A stretch of DNA of 28,377 nucleotides, from positions 1 to 28,377 of the forward strand of contig CABUHE010000026.1 in the NCBI GenBank assembly GCA_902491375.1. The letters run 5' to 3'. Origin of the DNA: an uncultured Prevotella sp. GTDB lineage: Bacteria > Bacteroidota > Bacteroidia > Bacteroidales > Bacteroidaceae. Each line of letters starts with the position of its first letter. Position 1 is the first letter of the stretch. A program made the position numbers and the translations under genes. The notes beneath the pieces are model-generated. The model saw only the letters and a list, made by a program, of their open reading frames with translations, was not told the DNA's origin and did not search any database. Below are positions 7,126 through 15,315 of this stretch, one piece after another.

Positions 7126-9486
7126 TTACTTTCTCAACTGTTTGTCCATGCTGGCTGCCGCATGACGTCCGTCACCCATAGCCAATATGACAGTAGCTCC
7201 ACCGCGCACGATATCACCACCGGCGAATATCTCCGGACGTGAACTCTGCATTTCCTCATTAACCACAATAGTATTCTTGCGTCCAAGTGTAAGGTCCTTT
7301 ATCGACTTAGGAACAAGCGGATTGGGAGAAACACCGATTGCAACAATAACCTGATCAGTGTCAACCGTAACAGTCTTTCCTTCAACGGGGACAGGACTCC
7401 TACGCCCAGAAGCGTCAGGCTCACCGAGTGTCATAACCTGCAAAACGGCCTGTTTGACAGCTCCGTTCTCGTCAGCAATATATTCAATCGGGTTATGCAG
7501 ACACATGAAGTTGACACCTTCCTCCTTAGCATGCTTGACCTCCTCTGCACGTGCCGGCATCTCTGCCTCTGAACGTCGGTAAACTATAGTTACATCGGCA
7601 CCAAGACGTTTGGCTGTACGGCATGAATCCATAGCTGTATTACCGCCACCTACAACCAAAACTTTCTTACCTATGTTAAGAGGCGTGTCAGTTGTAGGAT
7701 TGGCTGCGTCCATAAGATTTACACGAGTAAGATACTCGTTTGAAGACATTACATTTATCAGATTCTCACCCGGTATGTTCATGAAGTTAGGCAGACCTGC
7801 GCCAGAACCGACAAAGATACCTTTGAAACCGCTCTGCTCAAGCTGGTCTATTGTTATTGTCTTGCCTATAATGCAGTCTGTCTGGAAGTGAACCCCCATC
7901 TTTCTGAGGTTGTCAATCTCCACATCAACTATGCTGTTCGGCAGACGAAATTCAGGTATTCCGTATTTTAACACACCGCCGATTTCATGCAAAGCCTCAA
8001 ACACATATACGTCATAACCGCGCTTTGCCATATCGCCTGCGAAACTCAGTCCGGCAGGACCCGAACCTACAACAGCGACCTTTATGCCGTTTGACGGCTC
8101 AAGCTCCGGCACTGACATATTACCGCTCTCACGCTCATAGTCTGCTGCGAAACGCTCAAGATAACCTATGGCAACAGCCGGCTCGTTCATCTTCAGGTGT
8201 ATACAACGGCTCTCGCACTGCTTTTCCTGCGGACATACACGGCCGCAAACGGCAGGCAGAGCAGACGTGTTCTTCAGAACCTTTGCAGCTGCAAGGAACT
8301 GTCCGCGCTCAATGTTCTTAATAAACGACGGTATGTTAATATTGACTGGACAACCTTCCACACACGTCGGCTTAGCGCAGTCAAGACAACGCTTAGCCTC
8401 GGTAAGCGCCATCTGCTTAGTCAGTCCCTTGTTTACTTCCTCGTAACGGGTCGTTATTCTGTATGACGGTTCAAGCTCAGGCATGACAACACGTTCTATC
8501 GCAGTACGTTCCTTTGGTTTCATTGACGAACGCAGAGCCTTGCGCCACTCCGCATTCCTGTCAGTAAGAACCTCGATAGACTCGTCTGTCGGCACCTCAT
8601 CCATCATCATGGCTTTGCCCAGATGATGTTCTTGCTGCTCGTTTGCTCTGTCATTCACACTTGAGAGATGTTCCTCATAGTGTTCCATCTCCTCTTTTTC
8701 GGCACGCTTGAACGTACCCATACGCTTGAACATCTCGTCCCAATCGACCAAGGCTCCGTCAAACTCAGGGCCGTCTATGCAGACAAACTTAGTCTTTCCG
8801 CCTATTGTCAGACGGCATGCGCCGCACATACCTGTACCGTCAACCATGATAGTGTTGAGCGACACATCAGTCGGAATATTATATTTGCCGGTCAGCACAC
8901 AGCAGAATTTCATCATGATCGGGGGACCTATTGCAAACACCTTATCGATATGCTCCTGCTTTATCAGTCTCTCGATACCGATGGTTACAACTCCCTTCTC
9001 TCCGTAAGAACCGTCGTCAGTCATTATAATAAGCTCATCACTGCAAGCACGCACCTGGTCCTCAAGTATGACGAGTTCCTTATTACGTCCTGCTATTACT
9101 GAGAGAACTCTGTTGCCGGCAGCTTTAAGTGCCTTTGCAATAGGAAGCATAGGAGCTATACCTACACCTCCACCGGCACAAATCACCGTTCCATACTTCT
9201 CAATCTTAGTAGGATTGCCGAGCGGGCCTACAACGTCTGTAATATAATCACCTGCGTTCAGGTTGCACAACTTTGTCGACGAGAGTCCTACCTCCTGCAC
9301 GACTATTGTTATAGTTCCTTTCTCTACGTCAGCATCAGCAATGGTAAGCGGTACACGTTCACCCTTCTCGCCTACTCTGACAATGACAAAGTTTCCCGCC
9401 TTGCGGCTTCTTGCTATCAGCGGAGCCTCAACCTCAAACAGGAACACTTTCTCTGAAAACTGTTCTTTACGGATAATTTTGTTCAT
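7126..9486 (-). CDS. fused NfnA-NfnB-like NAD(P)H:ferredoxin oxidoreductase (often named DHOD-B/glutamate synthase fusion)
   Basis: A cytoplasmic flavoprotein of 786 residues made of two redox modules. Residues 1 to about 260 are a ferredoxin-reductase/PyrK-like FAD and NAD(H) module ending in a [2Fe-2S] motif, MVDGTGMCGACR, then FVCIDGP (Asp216, Cys221, Cys224, Cys236). After a linker, about 310-786 is a GltD-like module: eight cysteines in two groups (367-379 and 414-428) for [4Fe-4S] clusters, a GxGxxG FAD loop (VVGSGPAGLS, about 472) and an NADPH loop (VVGGGNTAMDS, about 611). The order matches NfnA plus NfnB, the electron-bifurcating transhydrogenase. No gltB or pyrD lies beside it. I start at the ATG at 9486; the frame is open to 9573, but those 29 codons run through an inverted repeat and look non-coding. 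Confidence 0.85.
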   Translation of the reverse strand: MNKIIRKEQFSEKVFLFEVEAPLIARSRKAGNFVIVRVGEKGERVPLTIADADVEKGTITIVVQEVGLSSTKLCNLNAGDYITDVVGPLGNPTKIEKYGTVICAGGGVGIAPMLPIAKALKAAGNRVLSVIAGRNKELVILEDQVRACSDELIIMTDDGSYGEKGVVTIGIERLIKQEHIDKVFAIGPPIMMKFCCVLTGKYNIPTDVSLNTIMVDGTGMCGACRLTIGGKTKFVCIDGPEFDGALVDWDEMFKRMGTFKRAEKEEMEHYEEHLSSVNDRANEQQEHHLGKAMMMDEVPTDESIEVLTDRNAEWRKALRSSMKPKERTAIERVVMPELEPSYRITTRYEEVNKGLTKQMALTEAKRCLDCAKPTCVEGCPVNINIPSFIKNIERGQFLAAAKVLKNTSALPAVCGRVCPQEKQCESRCIHLKMNEPAVAIGYLERFAADYERESGNMSVPELEPSNGIKVAVVGSGPAGLSFAGDMAKRGYDVYVFEALHEIGGVLKYGIPEFRLPNSIVDVEIDNLRKMGVHFQTDCIIGKTITIDQLEQSGFKGIFVGSGAGLPNFMNIPGENLINVMSSNEYLTRVNLMDAANPTTDTPLNIGKKVLVVGGGNTAMDSCRTAKRLGADVTIVYRRSEAEMPARAEEVKHAKEEGVNFMCLHNPIEYIADENGAVKQAVLQVMTLGEPDASGRRSPVPVEGKTVTVDTDQVIVAIGVSPNPLVPKSIKDLTLGRKNTIVVNEEMQSSRPEIFAGGDIVRGGATVILAMGDGRHAAASMDKQLRK

Positions 9487-9504
9487 GATATTAAAATTAA
9501 CAAG

Positions 9505-9592
9505 CGACGGGCAGACAAGCAAGCCACGGAGACTTACGCACAGACACAGACGTAAGCATATCTCCGACGGCACATTACTTGCCAGCCCGTCG
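9505..9592 (-). promoter_or_regulatory. long interrupted inverted repeat upstream of the Nfn-like gene
   Basis: Nested pairings run almost the whole length of the serS to Nfn gap: CGACGGGC (9505-9512) with GCCCGTCG (9585-9592), CAAG (9516-9519) with CTTG (9578-9581), CGGAGA (9527-9532) with TCTCCG (9561-9566), and CTTACG (9533-9538) with CGTAAG (9551-9556). This gives about 24 base pairs. No T-run follows on the minus strand, so it may be a structured leader, a processing site or a repeat element rather than a plain terminator. Confidence 0.55.
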
Positions 9593-9602
9593 TCAGGTTT
9601 AT

Positions 9603-10892
9603 TTAGAAATTCTTGTCGTCAAGCATTTCGAATCCGCAATACGGAACAAGCACCTTAGGCACTCTTATACCCTCAGGAGTCTGGTTGTTCTCCATTATTG
9701 CGGCAACGATACGCGGCAATGCCAATGCAGAGCCGTTAAGTGTATGGCACAACTCTGGTTTCTTTGTCTCAGGATTGCGGTAACGGCACTTCAAGCGGTT
9801 AGCCTGATAGCTCTCAAAGTTACTTACTGAAGAAACCTCAAGCCATTTCTTCTGTGCTGCGCTGAACACCTCGAAGTCATAGCAGATAGCTGAAGTGAAG
9901 CTCATATCACCTCCACAAAGACGAAGTATGTGGTAAGGCAATTCGAGTTTCTGGCAAAGGCCTTCAACGTGTGCGAGCATCTCGTCGAGTGATTTATATG
10001 AGTGCTCCGGCTTGTCGATACGGACTAGCTCAACCTTGTCAAACTGATGCAGACGGTTAAGTCCACGAACGTCCTTACCGTAAGAACCGGCCTCGCGACG
10101 GAAGCAAGCTGAGTAAGCGCAGTATTTTATAGGAAGATCCTTCTCGTCGAGAATAACGTCACGGAAGATGTTTGTAACAGGAACCTCAGCTGTCGGGATA
10201 AGGTAAAGGTTGTCAAGATTGCAGTGATACATCTGTCCTTCCTTGTCAGGCAGCTGTCCTGTGCCGTAGCCTGAAGCCTCATTGACTACATACGGCGGCT
10301 GAATCTCGAGATAACCGCTCTTGCGTGCCTCATCGAGGAAGAAAGCCTCAAGAGCTCTCTGGAAGCGTGCCATCTTGCCGATATACACAGGGAAACCTGC
10401 GCCTGTAATCTTAACTCCGAGGTCAAAGTTAATCAGATTGAACTTCTTGCACAGATCCCAATGGCAAAGTGCGTCAGCAGGCAGTTCAGGTATAACGCCG
10501 CCTTCCTTCACAACAACGTTGTCTGACGCGTCCTTGCCCTCCGGCACGTCATCGTTAGGGATATTAGGTATCGTGCAAAGCAGTTCGGTCAATTTATGCT
10601 GGATGTCGGCGAGCTTATGCTCAAGCTCCTTTGATGTCTCCTTCAGCTTTGATACGCTCTCCTTAACAGCGTTGGCCTCATCGGCCTTCTTTTCCTTCAT
10701 CAGCTGTCCTATCTGGGCTGCAAGTTTCTTTCCTTCCTGCAAGTCCTTGTCCAGCTGCTGCTGTGTTGCGCGTCTGTCTTTGTCGAGAGCCAATACATTG
10801 TCTATGGCTTCTCTTGCTCCATCAAAGTGTTTCTTCTCCAGTCCTTTAATTACACGTTCAGTCTCTTCACTGATAAGTTTAAGTGTAAGCAT
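9603..10892 (-). CDS. serS: seryl-tRNA synthetase
   Basis: Class II aminoacyl-tRNA synthetase charging tRNA-Ser in the cytoplasm; 429 residues, normal length. Residues about 1-110 are the antiparallel coiled-coil arm that grips the long variable arm of tRNA-Ser, rich in Lys, Glu and Gln. Motif 2 is seen as FRREAGSYGKDVRG and motif 3 as LNGSALALPRIVAAIMEN; TAEVPVTN of the serine site is present. A promoter with a good -7/-33 pair lies at 10949-10979, and a second possible -7 box at 11045-11052. The Nfn-like gene follows 116 bases downstream and may be read through. Confidence 0.97.
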   Translation of the reverse strand: MLTLKLISEETERVIKGLEKKHFDGAREAIDNVLALDKDRRATQQQLDKDLQEGKKLAAQIGQLMKEKKADEANAVKESVSKLKETSKELEHKLADIQHKLTELLCTIPNIPNDDVPEGKDASDNVVVKEGGVIPELPADALCHWDLCKKFNLINFDLGVKITGAGFPVYIGKMARFQRALEAFFLDEARKSGYLEIQPPYVVNEASGYGTGQLPDKEGQMYHCNLDNLYLIPTAEVPVTNIFRDVILDEKDLPIKYCAYSACFRREAGSYGKDVRGLNRLHQFDKVELVRIDKPEHSYKSLDEMLAHVEGLCQKLELPYHILRLCGGDMSFTSAICYDFEVFSAAQKKWLEVSSVSNFESYQANRLKCRYRNPETKKPELCHTLNGSALALPRIVAAIMENNQTPEGIRVPKVLVPYCGFEMLDDKNF

Positions 10893-10948
10893 AATATTTT
10901 AATATTTTAATTTGACGGAAACTGGCTGTCATCATGTTATATCAGGCA

Positions 10949-10979
10949 CAAATATATGTACTGACCGCACATATACAAA
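10949..10979 (-). promoter_or_regulatory. serS promoter
   Basis: On the minus strand TATATTTG (10949-10956) fits the TAnnTTTG -7 consensus and TTTG (10976-10979) fits the -33 element, with a 19-base spacer. An alternative -7 box, TAATTTTG, lies at 11045-11052 without a well-spaced -33. If used, it would give a leader of about 145 bases containing a small AGACCG/CGGTCT hairpin. Confidence 0.6.
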
Positions 10980-11087
10980 GCCATAAAACAGCAACAGACA
11001 CAGACCGGTACGTCGGTCTTGACCCGCAGTTCACGTCTTGCCTGCAAAATTACAAAATATTCTCCAAGCTCATACACAAATAACGGC

Positions 11088-11123
11088 AAAAATCCCAAAT
11101 CTCGATAGAGAAATGGGATTTTT
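11088..11123 (-). terminator. terminator of rplU-rpmA
   Basis: AAAAATCCCA (11088-11097) pairs with TGGGATTTTT (11114-11123), with an inner TCTC/GAGA pairing. On the minus strand the hairpin lies 38 bases past the rpmA stop and ends in a T-run. It is symmetrical enough to act on both strands. Confidence 0.85.
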
Positions 11124-11161
11124 GTTGTTTGTTTGGAATAAGTAAATAAAAACTCTTGTTG

Positions 11162-11425
11162 TTAAGCTTCAGTCTCCGGAATTACAGACACTACGCTTCT
11201 GTTTCTGCGGCCCTTGTGGAAGTTAACCACGCCGTCTACCAATGCGTAGAGAGTGTCATCCTTACCGATACCTACGTTATTTCCCGGGTTGTGTCTTGTA
11301 CCACGCTGGCGAACGATGATGTTGCCGGCGATAACCTTCTGACCACCCCAAATCTTAACGCCTAATCTTTGAGAAGCTGATTCACGTCCGTTCTTCGAAC
11401 TACCTACACCTTTTTTATGTGCCAT
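11162..11425 (-). CDS. rpmA: 50S ribosomal protein L27
   Basis: An 87-residue large-subunit protein whose N-terminal tail reaches toward the peptidyl-transferase centre. The family hallmarks MAHKKGVGSSKNGRES and GNIIVRQRGT are intact, and there is no cleavable N-terminal extension of the Firmicutes type. It has a clear Shine-Dalgarno sequence (AGGAGG on the minus strand, about 8 bases before ATG), which is uncommon in Bacteroidota and consistent with strong expression. It is the second gene of the rplU-rpmA operon, 19 bases after rplU. Confidence 0.97.
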   Translation of the reverse strand: MAHKKGVGSSKNGRESASQRLGVKIWGGQKVIAGNIIVRQRGTRHNPGNNVGIGKDDTLYALVDGVVNFHKGRRNRSVVSVIPETEA

Positions 11426-11444
11426 TTCTTGTTCCTCCTAAAAT

Positions 11445-11762
11445 TTAAGCGATTACGTCTTTGATTACAACTTCGGTGAACTGTGCGCGATGACCGTTCT
11501 TCTTGCGGTAATCTTTTCTGCGCTTCATCTTGAATACGATGACCTTGTCACCTTTAACGAGAGGGTTGACAACCTCACACACAACCTTTGCGCCGTCAAC
11601 TGTCGGGGCGCCAACTTGTACTGAACCATCTTTGTCGACAAGCAGTACCTTGTCGAACTCAACAGCCTGGCCCTCCTCCACATTCTTCATGTGGTTTACG
11701 AACAGTTTCTTTCCCTGCTCGGCCTTGAACTGCTGACCGTTAATTTCTACAATTGCGTACAT
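11445..11762 (-). CDS. rplU: 50S ribosomal protein L21
   Basis: A 105-residue large-subunit protein. The N-terminus MYAIVEINGQQFKAEQGKK and the C-terminal RRKDYRKKNGHRAQFTEV are typical. The frame is open to 11804, but the extra 14 codons have no counterpart in the family, so the start is the ATG at 11762. It is the first gene of the rplU-rpmA operon, driven by the promoter at 11847-11878, about 85 bases upstream. Confidence 0.97.
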   Translation of the reverse strand: MYAIVEINGQQFKAEQGKKLFVNHMKNVEEGQAVEFDKVLLVDKDGSVQVGAPTVDGAKVVCEVVNPLVKGDKVIVFKMKRRKDYRKKNGHRAQFTEVVIKDVIA

Positions 11763-11846
11763 TAATATTATAATAAACGGGTTTTTCCGTAAGGCGCATG
11801 ACACCCTGTCATGACTTGCTCAAGCCTTTGCGGACTAAATCGGCTG

Positions 11847-11878
11847 CAAAATTATAACAAATTATCCAAACCTCCAAA
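11847..11878 (-). promoter_or_regulatory. rplU-rpmA promoter
   Basis: On the minus strand, TAATTTTG (11847-11854) matches TAnnTTTG and TTTG (11875-11878) matches the -33 element, spaced by 20 bases. Transcription would begin near 11840 and run into rplU. Confidence 0.65.
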
Positions 11879-12529
11879 TTTTACTAACGTAAAAGAGTTA
11901 ATAATGAATAAAAGTAAATACCATAGGGCAACAGCTGTCAACCAAAACTCTGATTTACGTTGCATCATGATTTACGTTAACGCTCCTAGAACTGCATCGT
12001 TGCAAAAATTTCCGCCATAGCATCTGTATAAGCCGCTTTTTCGTGTGCATATATAACATTCTGTTATTATGCATTTTACGCATTATTATATTACTTCTGT
12101 GCAATAATTATCTTATTAAAACACTGCCAAATGATACTTTTTTTGATATTAAAAGCCTGTTATACGCCACCGAAAGGCCACCAAACAAGGTGTAAAAGGT
12201 TATCTTTCGCATCACAAAAGGGCATATATTGCATTGCAGTTTACCCTGTTCGACGTTGTAGAGCATGGCTGACCATTCACAAAAGACGACAAACGGCGTG
12301 CCTTAATTTCTATTTTGACAGAAAACAAGAACGTTTACGGTTTGACATTCTGGCACCGAATACATCAGAAAAATTACTTTCTGAAAATATTGATGAATGT
12401 AAAAAGAATTTACACTGACATCATAATATCTGAGGCCAAGCCTCAACACACGCTCTTGCATGAATCGTAATTGTATAATACAGATTGAAAATAATCATGC
12501 TTACAGACACGTGTTTCAAAAAAATATTG
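11879..12529. other. gene-poor stretch between rplU and the LPG-synthase-like gene
   Basis: No convincing long gene is seen. Short frames on both strands have poor composition: a 95-codon frame at 12131-12418 (plus) runs through the degenerate 22-nt repeat and has no recognisable domain. The stretch holds a direct repeat of GATTTACGTT (11952-11961 and 11969-11978), the weak repeat copy D (from about 12149), and a 38-codon minus-strand frame at 11852-11968 with one hydrophobic segment, discussed as a finding. Confidence 0.5.
12149..12257. repeat. 22-nt-periodic intergenic repeat, copy D (degenerate)
   Basis: Two units keep the pattern well (starting at 12192 with GTAAAAGG and at 12214 with ACAAAAGG, 22 bases apart). 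Decayed units flank them (about 12149, 12171 and 12236). The unit at 12214 has the GCATAT-type core seen in the second units of copies A and C. It lies between divergent genes. Confidence 0.5.
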
Positions 12530-12571
12530 TAAGTTTGCAGAGAATAACGGTTGCCTTGCGCCTAAGGCGCA
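12530..12571 (+). promoter_or_regulatory. -7 box and palindrome ahead of the LPG-synthase-like gene
   Basis: TAAGTTTG (12530-12537) matches the -7 consensus, though no good -33 is placed upstream. Twenty bases further lies the palindrome TGCGCCTAAGGCGCA (12557-12571), with seven-base arms around one base, which would sit in the 5' untranslated region. It could be an operator or an RNA hairpin; the sequence does not decide. Confidence 0.5.
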
Positions 12572-12599
12572 GGCACGCAATGGGTAACATCACATCAGT

Positions 12600-13610
12600 G
12601 TGGAGATAAAGAACATCATCAACAACACCATAAAGATATTGCTTCCGCTGGCATTCGGCGGAGCTATTCTGTATTGGATGTACCGCGACTTCGACTTCCG
12701 CAGCATCGACGACATTCTGTTGCATGGCATGGACTGGACGTGGATGTTGTTGTCGTTTCCGTTCGGCATACTGGCACAGATGTTCCGCGGATGGCGCTGG
12801 CGGCAGACACTTGAGCCGATAGGCGAAAGGCCGAGATGCTCAACATCCGTCAACTCCATATTCCTGTCGTATGCAGCAAGTCTTGTAGTGCCACGCATTG
12901 GCGAGTTTACAAGATGCGGTGTACTCAAGAGATATGACGGCGTATCGTTTCCAAAAGCTCTCGGCACGGTAGTAACCGAACGCGCTATCGATACATTGCT
13001 TATGGCTGTCGTTACTGCTTTCACCCTGCTTTTACAGATGAACATATTCTCAACGTTCTTCAACAAAACGGGAACAAGTATGGGAACGATATTAAGCAGC
13101 TTCTCTCTGACAGGCTATCTGGTAACAGGAGCATGCGCAATAGCAGTACTTTTCCTGCTGCACATACTGCTGAGAAAGCTCTCAATATACAATAAGGTGA
13201 AAGCAACGCTCGGCGGAATATGGCAGGGAGTGATTTCTCTGAAAAAGGTAAAAAATACGCCTTTGTTCATATTCTACACTCTCGGTATCTGGGTCTGCTA
13301 TTTCCTGCACTATTACCTCACGTTCTTCTGCTTCGACTTCACAGCCGGCTTAGGTATCGACTGCGCGCTGGTTACATTCGTGGTCGGCAGCATTGCCGTG
13401 ATTGTTCCTACCCCAAACGGTGCAGGGCCGTGGCACTTCGCAGTGAAGACAATGCTGATACTCTACGGCGTGGCTGACAACAATGCACTATACTTCGTGC
13501 TGATTGTCCACTCCGTGCAGACTCTGCTGGTCATCGCTTTGGGCATATACGCATGGGCAGCGCTGGCATTCACCCGGAAAATAAAGAATCAACCTGACGG
13601 GCAACAGTAA
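12600..13610 (+). CDS. LPG-synthase-type flippase-like membrane protein (UPF0104)
   Basis: A 336-residue polytopic inner-membrane protein with about eight predicted helices, of the lysylphosphatidylglycerol-synthase transmembrane family. It corresponds to the membrane half of MprF without the aminoacyl-transferase domain, so a lipid-transport role is plausible but the substrate is unknown. Conserved features seen are FRGWRWRQTLEP (about 64-75), SYAASLVVPRIGEFTRCG and TVVTERAIDTL, plus VPTPNGAGPWHF near 275. The start is a GTG at 12600: an in-frame stop lies 15 bases upstream and homologues align from its second residue. pepD follows 119 bases downstream on the same strand. CTGACGGGC in its last codons pairs perfectly with GCCCGTCAG at 13664-13672. 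Confidence 0.85.
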   Translation: MEIKNIINNTIKILLPLAFGGAILYWMYRDFDFRSIDDILLHGMDWTWMLLSFPFGILAQMFRGWRWRQTLEPIGERPRCSTSVNSIFLSYAASLVVPRIGEFTRCGVLKRYDGVSFPKALGTVVTERAIDTLLMAVVTAFTLLLQMNIFSTFFNKTGTSMGTILSSFSLTGYLVTGACAIAVLFLLHILLRKLSIYNKVKATLGGIWQGVISLKKVKNTPLFIFYTLGIWVCYFLHYYLTFFCFDFTAGLGIDCALVTFVVGSIAVIVPTPNGAGPWHFAVKTMLILYGVADNNALYFVLIVHSVQTLLVIALGIYAWAALAFTRKIKNQPDGQQ

Positions 13611-13729
13611 CATCTGCGCCGTTAAGTCATAAGTTCATGACGACAAGAGAGCATACAGTCAAAGCCCGTCAGAAATAATATTAATTAATTCCAGACAGTA
13701 AAATACAAACCTTTAAATATTTAGTTACT

Positions 13730-15187
13730 ATGAGTGAAATCAAAAATCTGAAACCAGAATGTATCTGGAGAAACTTCGACGCACTGACACAGGTTCCGCG
13801 TCCGTCAGGCCATCTTGAGAAAGTACAGCAGTTCCTGCTCGACTTCGCAAAAGCACACGGTATTGAGGCATTCAAAGATGCAGCTCAGAACATCGTAATG
13901 CGCAAGCCGGCAACTCCCGGAATGGAGAACCGCAAGACCACCATTCTACAGGCACACATGGACATGGTACCGCAGAAGGAGAAGGACAGCACTCACAATT
14001 TTGAGACAGACCCTATCGAGACATACGTTGACGGCGACTGGGTTAAGGCTAAGGGTACTACCCTCGGAGCTGACGACGGACTCGGTGTTGCTGCCATCAT
14101 GGCTGTAATGGAGGCAAAAGACCTGAAACACGGACCGCTGGAAGCACTCATCACAGCCGATGAAGAGACTGGCATGTACGGTGCTAACGATCTGCCGGAA
14201 GGCGAACTTGAAGGCGAGATTCTGCTCAACCTCGACACTGAGCAGGAAGGCGAACTGATTATAGGAAGCGCCGGCGGAGTTGACATCACTGCAACACTGG
14301 ACTACAAGGAAGAGGAAAGCGACAAGGAAGACGTTGCCGTAAGAGTTACCATTAAAGGACTCAAGGGAGGACACTCAGGCCTTGAAATAGGCGAAGGACG
14401 CGGCAATGCCAACAAAATGCTTGTCCGCATAGTACGTGAGGCAATCGCTGACGACGAGGCATGTCTGGCAAGCTGGCACGGAGGCAACATGCGTAACGCC
14501 ATTCCGCGTGAGGCAGAAGCTGTGCTTACACTGCCGAAGGAGAACAAGGCTGATCTCCTTGACCTTGTAAACGACTACAAAGAGACTTTCAACGAAGAAT
14601 ATAAAGGTATTGAGGAAGGCATCGAAGTACTGGTTGAAGACGTTGACCTGCCTGCAAACATCGTTCCGCAGGAAATTCAGGACAACCTCGTTGACGCTAT
14701 CTATGCTGCCCACAACGGCGTATGGCGCAACATTCCGTCTATTCCAAACATTGTTGAGACATCTTCAAACCTCGCAATCGTCGACATCGAGAACGGCAAG
14801 GCTGCAATCAAGATTCTTGCACGCAGTTCAAGCGAGACAAAGAAAGACGAGCTGTCAACATCTCTTGAAAGCTGCTTCAACATGGCAGGCATGAAGGTTG
14901 AGTTCAGCGGAGCTTACGGCGGATGGGATCCTAACACCGACAGCGAGCTTATCAAACGCATGCGCAAAATTTACAACGAGCTCTTCAACGAGGAGCCGAC
15001 AGTACAGGTTGTTCACGCCGGACTTGAGTGCAGTATCATCCTTTCTAAATATCCAGGACTTGACATCTGCTCATTCGGACCTACCCTCCTGTCACCTCAC
15101 ACACCAAGCGAGCGCGCTTACTGGCCGTCAGCAACCAAGTTCTGGAATCTGCTCGTCAAGACTCTTGAGGAGATTCCTGAGAAATAA
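13730..15187 (+). CDS. pepD: aminoacyl-histidine dipeptidase (peptidase M20, PepD)
   Basis: A cytoplasmic di-zinc aminopeptidase of 485 residues that hydrolyses Xaa-His and other dipeptides. Metal and catalytic residues are visible: His76 and Asp78 in AHMDMV, Asp115 in GADDG, the Glu145-Glu146 pair in TADEETGM, and the C-terminal HAGLEC and SPHTPSERA segments. The inserted lid/dimerisation domain lies between about 200 and 390. Length and motif order match the PepD (cytosol nonspecific dipeptidase) group. It may be read with the upstream membrane protein; no clear promoter is seen in the 119-base gap. A bidirectional terminator follows. Confidence 0.96.
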   Translation: MSEIKNLKPECIWRNFDALTQVPRPSGHLEKVQQFLLDFAKAHGIEAFKDAAQNIVMRKPATPGMENRKTTILQAHMDMVPQKEKDSTHNFETDPIETYVDGDWVKAKGTTLGADDGLGVAAIMAVMEAKDLKHGPLEALITADEETGMYGANDLPEGELEGEILLNLDTEQEGELIIGSAGGVDITATLDYKEEESDKEDVAVRVTIKGLKGGHSGLEIGEGRGNANKMLVRIVREAIADDEACLASWHGGNMRNAIPREAEAVLTLPKENKADLLDLVNDYKETFNEEYKGIEEGIEVLVEDVDLPANIVPQEIQDNLVDAIYAAHNGVWRNIPSIPNIVETSSNLAIVDIENGKAAIKILARSSSETKKDELSTSLESCFNMAGMKVEFSGAYGGWDPNTDSELIKRMRKIYNELFNEEPTVQVVHAGLECSIILSKYPGLDICSFGPTLLSPHTPSERAYWPSATKFWNLLVKTLEEIPEK

Positions 15188-15224
15188 AAGTAATGCCTAA
15201 GCCTTTATCAGGCTGATAAAATAG

Positions 15225-15265
15225 AAAAGCCCGAACCTGTTTTTAATATAGATCCGGGCTTTTTT
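15225..15265. terminator. bidirectional terminator between pepD and dacB
   Basis: AAAAGCCCG (15225-15233) pairs with CGGGCTTTT (15255-15263), followed by further T residues on the plus strand and TTTTC on the minus strand. A separate small palindrome, TTTATCA-GGC-TGATAAA, precedes it at 15204-15220. Confidence 0.85.
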
Positions 15266-15315
15266 ATATCTTAATACTACGTTTATTCCTTTACCGTAAA
15301 TATCATTCAGAATTG

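Noticed and set aside
9487..9573. Longer N-terminus (29 residues) for the Nfn-like protein
   Set aside because: These codons are one arm and part of the loop of the long inverted repeat, and homologous modules begin at the MNKIIRKEQF start.
11811..12020. 69-codon plus-strand open frame beside rplU
   Set aside because: It overlaps the rplU promoter on the opposite strand, lacks any recognisable domain and has non-coding-like composition.
12131..12418. 95-codon plus-strand open frame in the gene-poor stretch
   Set aside because: It runs through the degenerate 22-base repeat, has an odd Cys/Arg/Lys-rich composition, and no domain or ribosome-binding context.
13594..13672. CTGACGGGC/GCCCGTCAG pair as a terminator after the LPG-synthase-like gene
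   Set aside because: The arms are perfect but about 60 bases apart, one lies inside the coding region, and no T-run follows; kept only as a note linked to the repeat near 9505.
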